Assembly: GCF_015547515.1 (NCBI RefSeq)
Contig: NZ_JADMVE010000012.1
Location: 29,819-93,818 of the forward strand
DNA from: Eubacterium sp. 1001713B170207_170306_E7
Lineage (GTDB): Bacteria > Bacillota > Clostridia > Eubacteriales > Eubacteriaceae
Direction: 5' to 3'
Length of the DNA stretch: 64,000 nt
Below are positions 44,545-53,964 of the stretch, one piece after another; position 1 is the stretch's first letter, and every line of letters starts with the position of its first letter. The translations under genes and the position numbers were made by a program. Under the pieces are notes generated by a model that did not search any database, was not told the DNA's origin, and worked only from the letters and a program-made list of their open reading frames with translations.

Positions 44545-44844
44545 ATGATCAATCCTAAAATAACCGTTATGATCACGGATCAGACGCAGATCAATCACCA
44601 GGATGCCATGTATCTCAGCGCGTCCATTATAACAAACGATGAAAAAGGTGTTCAAAGCGCCTATAGCAGCATTCAGGAGAACCATCCGGAAATTTGTGCT
44701 GACAATAAGCAGGAATGTCGTGAAGACAAGGCAGCGTTTACGGCTTTTGTTGAAAAGATCGAAGATGCTTTGACAGAGTATTTAAGAAACGGCGAAGCGG
44801 CTTTGCTATTTAAGCCCTATACGGAGGTAGAAAAAGATGTTTAA
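44545..44844 (+). CDS. Hypothetical baseplate-region protein, 99 aa
   Basis: ATG 44545 with GAGGAGGAA upstream, directly after the Tal gene. The 99-residue product has a mixed fold (ISASI-like strand near residue 25) and helices with acidic residues. No family recognised. It lies between spike and fibre genes and overlaps the next gene by 8 bp, so it may be a baseplate or chaperone protein. Confidence 0.55.
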   Translation: MINPKITVMITDQTQINHQDAMYLSASIITNDEKGVQSAYSSIQENHPEICADNKQECREDKAAFTAFVEKIEDALTEYLRNGEAALLFKPYTEVEKDV

Positions 44845-45082
44845 TAAAAACACGAAAGATACAAAGGCGGAACCGGTTGAGAGGCCCGAAGTGGTTCGAA
44901 TCCCTCGAGGAAATTATATCCTGTCAGTCGAAGTAGGTCCGGAAACCTTTGAAAAGAAGCTGGTAATTAATTCCTCCATTATTGTAGAACACATTCCGGG
45001 AGATAACGGGATTACGGTTGAACTGGGCGTTTCTCGTCCGGGAGATTCACCAGCAGAGGTGAAAGAACATGGCAATTGCTAA
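44837..45082 (+). CDS. Hypothetical baseplate-region protein, 81 aa
   Basis: An 81-residue protein with beta-strand character (GNYILSVEVGPETFEKKLVI) and an acidic/basic N-terminus. Both ends overlap neighbouring genes (8 and 14 bp), indicating translational coupling to the 1953-residue fibre protein. No family recognised. Confidence 0.6.
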   Translation: MFNKNTKDTKAEPVERPEVVRIPRGNYILSVEVGPETFEKKLVINSSIIVEHIPGDNGITVELGVSRPGDSPAEVKEHGNC

Positions 45083-48000
45083 AACAAGGAAAGCTTTGGT
45101 GCTTGATATTAATGCTCCGGCCTGTTTGGAGAACACGCTGTACATGGGGCAATATGACAGCAAAACAAGGGAAGTAGAAATCACCCTGACTGAAGATGGT
45201 GGACCCTTTAACATATCAGGAGATAACGTGAATGCCCGTGTTTTCTGTGACAAAGCTGATGGACACGATGTTTTCAACGATGCAGTTATTGAAAACGGAA
45301 AGATCGTTGTAACCTTCACAGATCAAATGCTGGCTGCTGCCGGGCCAATGCCTACTCGAGTAGCTCTATTTGGGCACGATGGTGAACGGTTGACTTCCGT
45401 CGATTTTATCGTCATGGTCCGGGAAAATCGGGCCGAAAATGGTGTGTTGAGTTCCAGTGAGTTTAATGCTCTGAACAAAGCTTTGGGTAGTATTGATGGA
45501 GCTTTCGATAAAGCAACCAGCGCATGGGAAACCATCAACCAGGTTCAGGAGACCATTGAAAAATCTATTACAGATGCTCAGGATGCTACAAAAACCGCCA
45601 ACAACGCAGCACAGCGTGTGGAACAGGTCATAGGTGGTATAGAAGAAACAATCGCTACAACAGCTAAATTGAATGATGAGGTGACGACCGCTCGGGACAG
45701 TGAAACAGACTTGAGCACCAGACTTGAGAAAATAGAATCTGGAGAGCGTATGAAAGGAGCTGGAAAATTTCCAGTTGCATCGGAGGAGCAAGCTAGAGCA
45801 GGGATTGATAACAACGTAATCATGACACCATTGCGAACGGCAGAGGCCATTGAATCTTTAGCCACGGGAGGTGGCGGCGGTGGTGGCGGCTCCACCATCC
45901 CGATCATGACCAGCACCTTTCAGGGTGGGAGCTTTTCAACAAATGAAGAAATTGAAATCCGGTATCGCTGGAGCAGTCCAAACATTGGCTATGGGATGCT
46001 GCATGTACTCATTAATAATGTCGAAATTCAGACAGAAGAGGTACAGCAGGGCCTCAACCGGTTGGTAGTTCCAGGGCAGCCAAAGGGAAATTATACTTTG
46101 TTGATGTATGTCACCGACCGCGGTGGGCTGACCACAGACAAGCTGACCTTTCAATTGAAAGTCGGTGGATTGGATATCACATCGACCTTTGACGATTCCC
46201 AGGACTTCACGATCAAGTCGGTAATCCGCATCCCTATTACCGTTGACACGATCTCGCTGGACCCGGTCTATCTTTCACAGAATATCGACGGAACCCTCAC
46301 GCGCTTATCCGGTCAGAATGGTTATAACGTCGTGCAGCTGCCCGCCATGACACCCGGAGCCCACAAGGTGACGATCGCTGCGGAAAGTGGGGTTTATAAG
46401 TCAAACAGCCTTGATTTTAACATTGTGATCGAGGACGCCGACACCCTGACCATTATCTGTGATTTTGACACCGATCAGGTCGCATACCGTGATCTGGTGG
46501 AAATTCCATACCGCGTGTCGCTGAAAGGGGTGAGCAAGTTTAATGCGGAATACCTGGTGGACGGCACCTTGGTTAAGCAGCTGGTCATTTCCGCAGGTAC
46601 CAATATCTGGAGCACCCGTGACCTGGCCATCGGTTACCATACCCTGCGGATCAACGTGTCCACACAGGAAGGCGCCAAGACCGCCTTTGTCGAAAAGCGT
46701 CTAACCGTCAACCCGTCGTCCTATACACCGCTGCAGCCTGTGCAGGATGCCAGCCTGATCGCCTGGTTTGACGCCACCGGCCGGACGAACCAGGACGCCA
46801 ACCGGGAAAACTGGCCGGATAAATCCGGAAACGGCACAGCGGTCCGTCTGGTCGATTTTAACTATGGCGGCGCTAACGGCTGGGTGGACAACGCCCTGAA
46901 ATGCAACGGCGGGTCCTACGTAGAAATTGACCTGCAGGCCCTGAAGGACAACGCACCCTATGGGCTGACCGTCGATGTGAAGTTCAGAACCCGGGACAGC
47001 GGCGAAGAGCTGGCCTGTGTGATGGATATGCGCGGTAGTGATAGCAATAACAAGGGTTTTGCCATTGACACCAAAGCCATGTACCTAAACTCCGGAACCA
47101 CCAAGATTAAAGCCGCTGTTCTGGAAGAGGAAATTTCACGGGCGACTTTTGTCGTCGACCGCGAAAACAAGTTGGCGAAAATCTATAACAATGGCGTGCT
47201 CACCGAAGCCTTTATTATGACAGATAGTGAGAGCTTTTCCAATACGACAAGGATCTACCTGAACACAACCCTTGCGCTGGTATCCGGGGCTTGGGTGCCC
47301 TCGCTGTTTGGAGACTGCGAAATCTACAGCATCCGCATCTATGAGCGGGCGCTCTCTGGGGACGAGATCGTCCAGAATCACATAGCGGACATCCCTGATC
47401 TGGATGAGCAAGAAGAAAAGTACCGGCTCAACTATGAAAACATGATGCCTACCATGTACTTCTATGGGGAAACCGCCGCTATGACCAAGGATAACAAGGT
47501 ACCACTGCGCATCAAGTATATCTCAACGGACAGCAACAAATACGGTGAAAGTTTTGACCTGATGGGCTGCCCGGTAGGCTGGCAGGGGACATCCTCCCTG
47601 CAGTACGCCGTCAAAAACTATAAAATGAAGCTGGTCAACCAGGACGGCAGTAAGCATTCTTACAGCCCATTCCCGAACAGCCTGCCCGAAAGCACATTCA
47701 CCCTCAAAGCCGACTATATGGAAAGCAGTCATGCCAACAACACCGGCATGTGCAAGTTTATCAACGATAAGCTGTACACGGACAAAACACCGCCGCAGCA
47801 GACCGACGCTAAAAAGCGGACCGCCATCGACGGGTTCCCGATCCAGCTTTATATTGCGAAAGATGATCAGAGCACCCCAACCTATATGGGCGTGTTCAAC
47901 TTCAACCTGGACAAAAGCTGCTTCAACAACCTGGGCCTTGACAATGGCGTGGAGGGCTGGGAAAACTGCATGCGGTTTGAAGTGTCCAGTAACTCCGACA

Positions 48001-50930
48001 CCAGTGCCGGCGCCTTCAAAGATGACTCGGATAAAAGCATCAAAGAAGATTTTGAACTCAACTACCCCGACCCGGATGACCTAACCCAGGAGCAGATCGA
48101 CACCAGGTATGCGGGCCTGAAGCGGATGGTCACCTGGGTGAAGAACTGCACCGAAGCAACCTTCCGTGCGGAACTGGAGCAATATTTCAATAAAGATTTC
48201 CTGCTGAAATACTACCTGCAGGTGCACCTCTTTGGGATGGTTGACAACCTTGGGAAAAACATGATGCTGACCACCTGGGACGGAAATATCTGGTACCCCA
48301 TGTTCTACGATGCGGACTCCCAGCTGGCCTTGGACAATACTGGGTACCTAAAGTTCTACAGCGATATCGACATTGTGGCCGGAACCTACAACACCTCCGG
48401 GTCCAAGCTCTGGACCATGGTGAGTACAGTATTTGCCGAGGAGCTGGCAGAAATGTACAAAGGCCTGCGGCAGAATATCTACCGGATGGAGACCATCCTG
48501 TCCTACTGGTATGGCGAACAAGTGGCCAAAATCGGTGAGAAACAGTACAACGCCGATATGGAAGCCAAGTATATCCAGTTCAAAAATGATTACCTGTTCA
48601 TGCTGCATGGGAGACGCTACGAGCACATGAAGCGCTGGCTGACCGAGCGGCTTTTGTATCTGGACACCATCTATGGCTACGAGGAAGACACCCGGCAGTC
48701 CATCACGCTGCGTGCCAATAAAAGCGGCAGCGTGACCCTGAATATTCTGACCTACAGCCCCCAGTACGTGAAGGTCGTGTGGCGTAACGGCGTTGAGCAG
48801 CGGCTGAAAGTTGGCCGGGATGCCAATGGAAACATGATTGCGGCAAAGTTCACAGGAACCTTGGCAACCGCAACCGACCAGGAAGTCGTGATCTACAACG
48901 CCCGGCAGATCAAGAAAATTGATAATCTGGCGGGTCTGTCGCCTTCCGTTTTAAACCTTGTGGAAGCTTCAAAGTTGACCGAGGTGGTCTGCCGAAGTGC
49001 AACATTACTTCTGGATGTGCGGCTGCCCTCAAACAGCCGGTATCTTCGGAAGATGGACCTTTATGGCTGCACGAAGCTGGGGACCGCATCTGGTGGTGGG
49101 AATACGCTGGACCTCTCCAATGTCTACAATATGCGGGAACTGGATTTGACAAATACTGCTTTGCAAAATATATTGTTTCCGATCGATGGGAGTAATTATA
49201 CGAAAATTCTGCTTCCGACAACGCTCAAATCAATTGATCTTGAGAACATGCCGCAATTGAAAACTATCAGTAGCTTACTTGGAACGTACACGCTTCTCAA
49301 GATTATTGATTGTCCCGGTTTAATATACGATACTAAAAGTGTCGGTAGTGTGGTGTTGGCAGCTGAACGAATTGAAATCGTGCGTGCGTTTGAACCAGGT
49401 ACGGGTGAGAATTTTAGCACGTTGAAAATTGGCAATGGAAATGTCCAACCCTTGAGCATACGGATCAGGGATATGCATTTATGTGATGGAAAAAGGTTAC
49501 AGATCGCCGGAAAATATGCTTCATCAGTTCCATTAATAGAAAATCTGGAACTTTCAGAAATTCATCCGCGGGAAATTGTTTTGTCTAAATTCGGTTTTGC
49601 GGAGCCGCAACCCCTTGATTTTTCACAATGCAGCGACTGCAGCCTAGTGATTGAAAATTATGCTAATATAAGTGAAGTTATTCTGCCAACAAATATTAAG
49701 GGGCTTGCCATAAGTAAATCCCTGTTTAAAAATAGCTCTGGCAACGTCAGCTTTGATCAAAGCTTGCAAGATTGTGATATTTATGTTTCTGGAAACCGGG
49801 ATGAAGAATTACTTGATTTAAGTGGGTCGACGATTGCAGACTATTTAGTGTGCGATGTAAGAAAAAAAATTAAAATAAATATTGATTTTACACAGCGAAA
49901 CGATCAATCATACATCCCCGAGATTGAAGCCAGCGTAATAGGCCTTAAATGCCTAAAAATAGGCGCTGATGATCTTATTGGAAATATTAAGTACAGGAGT
50001 CGCGTTGCGCTGCCATATCTACAAGAAAAAAAAAGCAGCATAACAGATGATGCTCTTTCCAAGTTGGCACTCGATACGTCACAAGCGACGGATTTTAGTT
50101 ATGCGTATTATGATTTTCCAAATTTAACTACAGTGCCAATGATCGATACGTCGAAAGGAACAATGTTTTCAAGTATGTGTAAGGACTGTTTGAATTTAAC
50201 GACGATCCCATTACTTGACACTTCACAGGGAACGTATTTTATCAGTATGTTTCAAAATTGTAAGAATTTAATAGAAATCCCGCTATTTGACACCTCGCGA
50301 GGAACGGATTTTAGCTATATGTTTAATAGCTGTAACAGCTTAACGACGATCCCATTACTTGATACTTCACAAGGGGCAAAATTCGGTAATATGTTTGGTA
50401 AATGTAGAAGTTTAACGACGATCCCGCTATTTGACACCTCACGAGGGACGAATTTCGAGAGTATGTTTAGTGAATGTTCCAAGTTAACGACGATCCCATC
50501 GCTTGATACCTCACAAGGGACAAATTTCGATTATATGTTTAGTGAATGTTCCGAGTTAACGACGGTCCCATCGCTTGATACCTCACAAGGGACAAATTTT
50601 AGATCTATGTTTAACAATTGTCGCAAGTTAACGACGATTATGGCAATAAATATTTCTAATATGGCGAATGGGGTGGCGATGTTTACGTATGATCGTGAAA
50701 TAACCACAGTTAATTTTTTAGGTTCCATCCCAAGGACATTTTCGAATGTTGGTTTTGAGTATGTCAATTCACTGTCAAGTGAAACAGTTGATAATATCTT
50801 AAATGCATTAGTCGACTATACAGGACAGACATCGGCTAAATTAGTATTGAGCTTAACACCATTTAACGCACTAACTGACGAACAAAAAGCGATTGCCGCT
50901 GCAAAAAACTGGACAATTGCAAAAAGTTAG
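45069..50930 (+). CDS. Giant tail adhesin: BppU-like head, Ig-like, LamG, CotH kinase-like and BspA repeats
   Basis: The 1953-residue protein begins with a baseplate-upper-protein-like domain (KTREVEITLTEDGGPF, residues 33-48) and coiled coil, then a Gly-rich linker (near 270) and beta-sandwich/Ig-like repeats (about 280-550). A concanavalin/LamG-type domain spans about 560-780 (LIAWFDATG; CEIYSIRIYERALSGDEIV). A CotH kinase-like domain follows at about 800-1200 (QGTSSLQYAVKNYKM, then FKDDSDK, GMVDNLGKNMM and YDADSQLALDN). The last part has LRR-like and seven 24-residue BspA/DUF285 repeats. It is probably the receptor-binding fibre; whether the CotH-like domain phosphorylates anything is unknown. 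The C-terminal third is noticeably AT-richer. Confidence 0.85.
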   Translation: MAIAKTRKALVLDINAPACLENTLYMGQYDSKTREVEITLTEDGGPFNISGDNVNARVFCDKADGHDVFNDAVIENGKIVVTFTDQMLAAAGPMPTRVALFGHDGERLTSVDFIVMVRENRAENGVLSSSEFNALNKALGSIDGAFDKATSAWETINQVQETIEKSITDAQDATKTANNAAQRVEQVIGGIEETIATTAKLNDEVTTARDSETDLSTRLEKIESGERMKGAGKFPVASEEQARAGIDNNVIMTPLRTAEAIESLATGGGGGGGGSTIPIMTSTFQGGSFSTNEEIEIRYRWSSPNIGYGMLHVLINNVEIQTEEVQQGLNRLVVPGQPKGNYTLLMYVTDRGGLTTDKLTFQLKVGGLDITSTFDDSQDFTIKSVIRIPITVDTISLDPVYLSQNIDGTLTRLSGQNGYNVVQLPAMTPGAHKVTIAAESGVYKSNSLDFNIVIEDADTLTIICDFDTDQVAYRDLVEIPYRVSLKGVSKFNAEYLVDGTLVKQLVISAGTNIWSTRDLAIGYHTLRINVSTQEGAKTAFVEKRLTVNPSSYTPLQPVQDASLIAWFDATGRTNQDANRENWPDKSGNGTAVRLVDFNYGGANGWVDNALKCNGGSYVEIDLQALKDNAPYGLTVDVKFRTRDSGEELACVMDMRGSDSNNKGFAIDTKAMYLNSGTTKIKAAVLEEEISRATFVVDRENKLAKIYNNGVLTEAFIMTDSESFSNTTRIYLNTTLALVSGAWVPSLFGDCEIYSIRIYERALSGDEIVQNHIADIPDLDEQEEKYRLNYENMMPTMYFYGETAAMTKDNKVPLRIKYISTDSNKYGESFDLMGCPVGWQGTSSLQYAVKNYKMKLVNQDGSKHSYSPFPNSLPESTFTLKADYMESSHANNTGMCKFINDKLYTDKTPPQQTDAKKRTAIDGFPIQLYIAKDDQSTPTYMGVFNFNLDKSCFNNLGLDNGVEGWENCMRFEVSSNSDTSAGAFKDDSDKSIKEDFELNYPDPDDLTQEQIDTRYAGLKRMVTWVKNCTEATFRAELEQYFNKDFLLKYYLQVHLFGMVDNLGKNMMLTTWDGNIWYPMFYDADSQLALDNTGYLKFYSDIDIVAGTYNTSGSKLWTMVSTVFAEELAEMYKGLRQNIYRMETILSYWYGEQVAKIGEKQYNADMEAKYIQFKNDYLFMLHGRRYEHMKRWLTERLLYLDTIYGYEEDTRQSITLRANKSGSVTLNILTYSPQYVKVVWRNGVEQRLKVGRDANGNMIAAKFTGTLATATDQEVVIYNARQIKKIDNLAGLSPSVLNLVEASKLTEVVCRSATLLLDVRLPSNSRYLRKMDLYGCTKLGTASGGGNTLDLSNVYNMRELDLTNTALQNILFPIDGSNYTKILLPTTLKSIDLENMPQLKTISSLLGTYTLLKIIDCPGLIYDTKSVGSVVLAAERIEIVRAFEPGTGENFSTLKIGNGNVQPLSIRIRDMHLCDGKRLQIAGKYASSVPLIENLELSEIHPREIVLSKFGFAEPQPLDFSQCSDCSLVIENYANISEVILPTNIKGLAISKSLFKNSSGNVSFDQSLQDCDIYVSGNRDEELLDLSGSTIADYLVCDVRKKIKINIDFTQRNDQSYIPEIEASVIGLKCLKIGADDLIGNIKYRSRVALPYLQEKKSSITDDALSKLALDTSQATDFSYAYYDFPNLTTVPMIDTSKGTMFSSMCKDCLNLTTIPLLDTSQGTYFISMFQNCKNLIEIPLFDTSRGTDFSYMFNSCNSLTTIPLLDTSQGAKFGNMFGKCRSLTTIPLFDTSRGTNFESMFSECSKLTTIPSLDTSQGTNFDYMFSECSELTTVPSLDTSQGTNFRSMFNNCRKLTTIMAINISNMANGVAMFTYDREITTVNFLGSIPRTFSNVGFEYVNSLSSETVDNILNALVDYTGQTSAKLVLSLTPFNALTDEQKAIAAAKNWTIAKS
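50124..50627 (+). repeat. Seven tandem 72-bp repeats (BspA/DUF285)
   Basis: Units start at 50124, 50196, 50268, 50340, 50412, 50484 and 50556; each encodes 24 residues of the form LTTIPxLDTSxGTxFxxMFxxCxx, with a partial eighth at 50628. The last two units are nearly identical over about 50 bases, so they could expand or contract by recombination. Confidence 0.9.
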
Positions 50931-50940
50931 GAGAGGAACA

Positions 50941-51270
50941 ATGAAAAGACAAAAAAAACCTGGCTTTACTGAGCTACAAGCCGATGAAAACAAGCTGCTT
51001 GTCCCAAAAGGCCAGACTACGTGTGGTGCCAAAGCCGTTGTGCTGGCAAAATCCGACAGCCCGGAAAACTGGGAAGAGATTGACGAACTGGCCGAAGGGT
51101 TATCACGGCTGATGACGGTAGAGGAAGGTGACATACTGGAAGCGCCGGAGTATGAGATCATTCCGGATGAAGAGGGGAAGATTGATTATGAGACGGCCCA
51201 GAAAATGCAAAATGATCTCCAGCTATTGAAAAGGCGGATGCTGGAGATTGTAGAGAAAATAGCCCTTTGA
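50941..51270 (+). CDS. Hypothetical late phage protein, 109 aa
   Basis: It starts at ATG 50941 with GGAGAGGAA upstream. The basic N-terminus (MKRQKKPGFTEL) is followed by an acidic central region and a C-terminal amphipathic helix (QNDLQLLKRRMLEIVEKI). No family recognised. It lies between the fibre and holin genes, so it may be a fibre chaperone or a lysis accessory. Confidence 0.6.
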   Translation: MKRQKKPGFTELQADENKLLVPKGQTTCGAKAVVLAKSDSPENWEEIDELAEGLSRLMTVEEGDILEAPEYEIIPDEEGKIDYETAQKMQNDLQLLKRRMLEIVEKIAL

Positions 51271-51332
51271 TTCAGGGCTTTTTTTATTTGAAAGAGGGTG
51301 GTTAAAATGCTTGTAAAATGTTATTAGAGATT

Positions 51333-51350
51333 GTTTAAATAGGGTTTAAA
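51333..51350 (+). repeat. Dispersed motif copy 3
   Basis: GTTTAAATAGGGTTTAAA, differing by one base from the copy at 18933, located just upstream of the holin start. Confidence 0.6.
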
Positions 51351-51362
51351 AGGAGCATTAAA

Positions 51363-51695
51363 ATGAAAAAAATTGATTTAAGTGAAGTAAATATTGGTGT
51401 TATTGTTCGAACTGTAGCAGCTCTGATCGCACTGGTAAACCAAATTTTCGCGATTAGTGGGCTTCAACAAATTCCATTTGACGATCAGGCTGTTTACCAG
51501 TGGCTCTCTATGGGAGCTACCGTCATTACTTTTGCGGTGAATTGGTGGAAAAATAACAGTTTCACTAAGGAAGCCCAGCTGGGAGATAAGGTCAGAAAAG
51601 CCGCCCAGGAGGACACTATTATTGCGAACAAAATAGAGAGGATGCTGAAGGAAAATGATGAAGCTGCCCAGGCATCGGCTAGAAAGGCGGCGTAA
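51363..51695 (+). CDS. Phage holin (SPP1 type)
   Basis: The 110-residue protein has two hydrophobic segments (about residues 10-30 and 48-60), an N-terminus starting MKKIDLSEVNIGVIVRTVAA and a charged C-terminal tail (MLKENDEAAQASARKAA), the pattern of SPP1-family holins. It precedes the amidase gene by one base, so both form the lysis cassette. It should permeabilise the membrane to release the amidase. Confidence 0.85.
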   Translation: MKKIDLSEVNIGVIVRTVAALIALVNQIFAISGLQQIPFDDQAVYQWLSMGATVITFAVNWWKNNSFTKEAQLGDKVRKAAQEDTIIANKIERMLKENDEAAQASARKAA

Positions 51696-51696
51696 A

Positions 51697-52707
51697 ATGG
51701 CATTAGAATACTATAACACCATTGTTCAATATGGTGATACCGGTGATGATGTTCTTTTTCTTCAAAGGCAGCTACACATTTGTGGATTTAACCCAGGACA
51801 GAAAGATGGAGACTTTGGTGATGGTACCGGGAATGCATTGGAAAATGCGCAGATTTACTTTGGAATTGCAGCAGATCGGATTGCTGGTCCTCAAACTTGG
51901 ACAAAGCTGTACGACTACTGTGCGAAGCTTCAGGAACAGCTGAACCTTATTGGCGGCTTCGCGTTGGTTATCGACGGGAACGTCGGCAGTCATGGAACGG
52001 CTACAGTAGAAGCGTTCAAGACTTTCCAAGTTCGGGGAGGAAGAGAACCAGACTGGTGCTGTGGTCCGGTAGAGGAACAAGCGCTAAATATGGTAGACTT
52101 CATGAAAGCTATGCCGTCTGGAAATGCTAGTGTTCCATCGTCCTCCGGTCTGATTGTGCCAACTCAATCCGGAAGGCTGGATGGGGTAAAAATCTATATT
52201 CCGGCAGGACATGGCGGCTCTGATCCAGGTGGCGTTGGGAATGGCTTGAGAGAATCAGACGTTGCACTTGCTTATGCTACGAAACTTGGAAATATTCTTC
52301 AGGGATATGGTGCAACGGTTCTCCTGGGACGGACAGGGGATTATTACAAGTCCCTTGCATCACGTGTTCAGGAGGCTAACAATTGGGGCGCAGACCTCTA
52401 TGTATCCTGCCATGAAAATGCTTTTTCCGATCCTGCAGCCAACGGTTCGGAGGTTCTCTTTGTATCCGAAAGCGGAAATCAGCTGGCGACATATGGTGTC
52501 AACGAGCTGTCAGCAGGGCTTGGAACAACCAATCGTGGCGCAAAATATCAGGATGACTATGAAGTGGTCTATTCCAATATGACCGCTGTGATCTGCGAGC
52601 CGGGTTTTATCACAAATCCCGGAAACGCCGGCTTCATGAACAACGAGGTTGGCCTTCGAAATCAAGCTCAGTGTCTGGCAAATGGTATTGTAAAGTATTG
52701 TGCATAG
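51697..52707 (+). CDS. N-acetylmuramoyl-L-alanine amidase endolysin
   Basis: The 336-residue lysin has two N-terminal peptidoglycan-binding-type repeats (GDTGDDVLFLQRQLHICGF; IDGNVGSHGTATVEAFKTFQ) and a C-terminal Amidase_3 zinc domain from about residue 165: PAGHGGSDPG, then SCHENAF and a final CEPGFITNPGNA, containing the His/Glu/His metal ligands. It follows the holin gene directly. ATG 51697 follows the AAAGGCGG site. A strong terminator follows at 52715. Confidence 0.9.
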   Translation: MALEYYNTIVQYGDTGDDVLFLQRQLHICGFNPGQKDGDFGDGTGNALENAQIYFGIAADRIAGPQTWTKLYDYCAKLQEQLNLIGGFALVIDGNVGSHGTATVEAFKTFQVRGGREPDWCCGPVEEQALNMVDFMKAMPSGNASVPSSSGLIVPTQSGRLDGVKIYIPAGHGGSDPGGVGNGLRESDVALAYATKLGNILQGYGATVLLGRTGDYYKSLASRVQEANNWGADLYVSCHENAFSDPAANGSEVLFVSESGNQLATYGVNELSAGLGTTNRGAKYQDDYEVVYSNMTAVICEPGFITNPGNAGFMNNEVGLRNQAQCLANGIVKYCA

Positions 52708-52714
52708 AAAGGGA

Positions 52715-52741
52715 GGCTCTGGGTCTCCCCCAGAGCCTTTT
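52715..52741 (+). terminator. Terminator after lysis genes
   Basis: A perfect 9-bp stem GGCTCTGGG/CCCAGAGCC with a five-base loop, followed by TTTT. Confidence 0.9.
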
Positions 52742-52752
52742 ATGGTGAAAAT

Positions 52753-53508
52753 ATGAACAGTTTTATTCCATGGATTGGCGGGAAGCGACTACTGAGAAAA
52801 TCCATCATGGAACTTTTTCCAGAGGATTTTTCCCGTTATATTGAAGTGTTTGGCGGTGCAGGCTGGGTTCTCTTTGCGAAGGAAAAGCATGCAGAATTAG
52901 AGGTGTGGAATGATTATGAAGGGCAGCTGGCGAACCTGTTTCGCTGTGTAAAATACCACCCGGACGCTGTGAAGCAGGAGTTGTCTTTGGTACTAAATTC
53001 AAGAGAATTTTTTGAAGATTTCAAAAGTCAGCTTGATCTTAGAGGCTTAACCGATATCCAACGTGCAGCGCGGTATTTCATGATTATCAAGACTTCTTAT
53101 GCAGCGGATCGACGGACATACGGAGCTGTGAAGAAAAACATTCAAAAGGGTATCTCGTATTTAAGTGATATCTCAGAACGCCTCAACACCGTTATTATTG
53201 AGAACAGGGACTTTGAAAGCTTGATTCGTGTGTATGATCGGTCAACAGCTCTTTTTTATTGTGATCCACCATATCATAAAACTGAAAAATATTATACAGC
53301 TGAGTTTAAACAAGAAGACCATGAACGTTTAAAAAGCTGTTTAAACGGCATAAAAGGGCGTTTTTTACTTAGCTATAATGACGATGAATACATAAGGAAT
53401 CTTTATAAAGGTTTCAATATTCATGAAGTGTCCAGACGAAACTCATTATTGGAAAGATACGATATAAAAGATAAAGAATATAAAGAATTGATAATTACAA
53501 ATTACTAA
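52753..53508 (+). CDS. D12-class DNA adenine methyltransferase (Dam-like)
   Basis: The 251-residue protein has the alpha-type N6-adenine methylase order: FxGxG-like SAM site (IEVFGGAGWVLF, near residues 32-43; with WIGGKR at 7-12), and catalytic DPPY near residue 173 (FYCDPPYHKTEKYY). It should methylate phage DNA, perhaps as protection against host restriction, the role Mom plays in Mu. It lies after a terminator, so it needs its own promoter or readthrough. It lacks a restriction partner. Confidence 0.88.
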   Translation: MNSFIPWIGGKRLLRKSIMELFPEDFSRYIEVFGGAGWVLFAKEKHAELEVWNDYEGQLANLFRCVKYHPDAVKQELSLVLNSREFFEDFKSQLDLRGLTDIQRAARYFMIIKTSYAADRRTYGAVKKNIQKGISYLSDISERLNTVIIENRDFESLIRVYDRSTALFYCDPPYHKTEKYYTAEFKQEDHERLKSCLNGIKGRFLLSYNDDEYIRNLYKGFNIHEVSRRNSLLERYDIKDKEYKELIITNY

Positions 53509-53529
53509 GACATATTTTTTTTAAATGTA

Positions 53530-53596
53530 TTATAACCTATATCGTTATAATATCACTGTTTCCGTTATAAAGAAAACCGAAGTGTTAGAATAACAC
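53530..53596. promoter_or_regulatory. Palindromic operator region of the right-end regulator
   Basis: It holds TTATAAC/GTTATAA as an inverted pair (53530-53536, 53544-53550), a third GTTATAA at 53564-53570, and a perfect palindrome GTGTTA/TAACAC at 53582-53596 upstream of the HTH gene. This pattern suggests autoregulation. Confidence 0.5.
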
Positions 53597-53608
53597 AGAG
53601 GTGATACT

Positions 53609-53842
53609 GTGATTAAAATAAACTTATCCAGAGTGCTTGGTGAGAAAAGAATAAACCAGGCTGAGCTGGCAAGATTAACGGATATCAGGCCCACTACAAT
53701 CAATGAATACTATCATGAGCTTGTTGAAAGGGTGAATTTAGATTACTTGGACCGGATATGTGAAGTTCTGGAATGCTCTATAGAAGAGCTTTTAGAATAT
53801 CGGCCGAATCAGGCTCCACGACAATGGAAAAAAGAAGAATAA
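53609..53842 (+). CDS. XRE-family HTH regulator near the right end
   Basis: A 77-residue protein with an HTH (INQAELARLTDIRPTTINEY, residues 15-34) and a short C-terminus of the type CSIEELLEYRP. It starts at GTG 53609 with GAGGTG upstream. It is the last gene before the right end, after the methylase. It may control the methylase or its own expression, judging by palindromes upstream. Confidence 0.75.
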   Translation: MIKINLSRVLGEKRINQAELARLTDIRPTTINEYYHELVERVNLDYLDRICEVLECSIEELLEYRPNQAPRQWKKEE

Positions 53843-53964
53843 AGAAGAAAATTAAAGTGTTTTAATGGTATTAAAAGGCTTTTTAAATATATGAAAAATA
53901 GCATTAAATTTTAAAATATATTATTTAAGCTAGGTTTTACAATAAATAGATATAGAATATTAAA

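Noticed and set aside
50124..50627. CRISPR array
   Set aside because: Units are adjacent 72-bp in-frame coding repeats without unique spacers.
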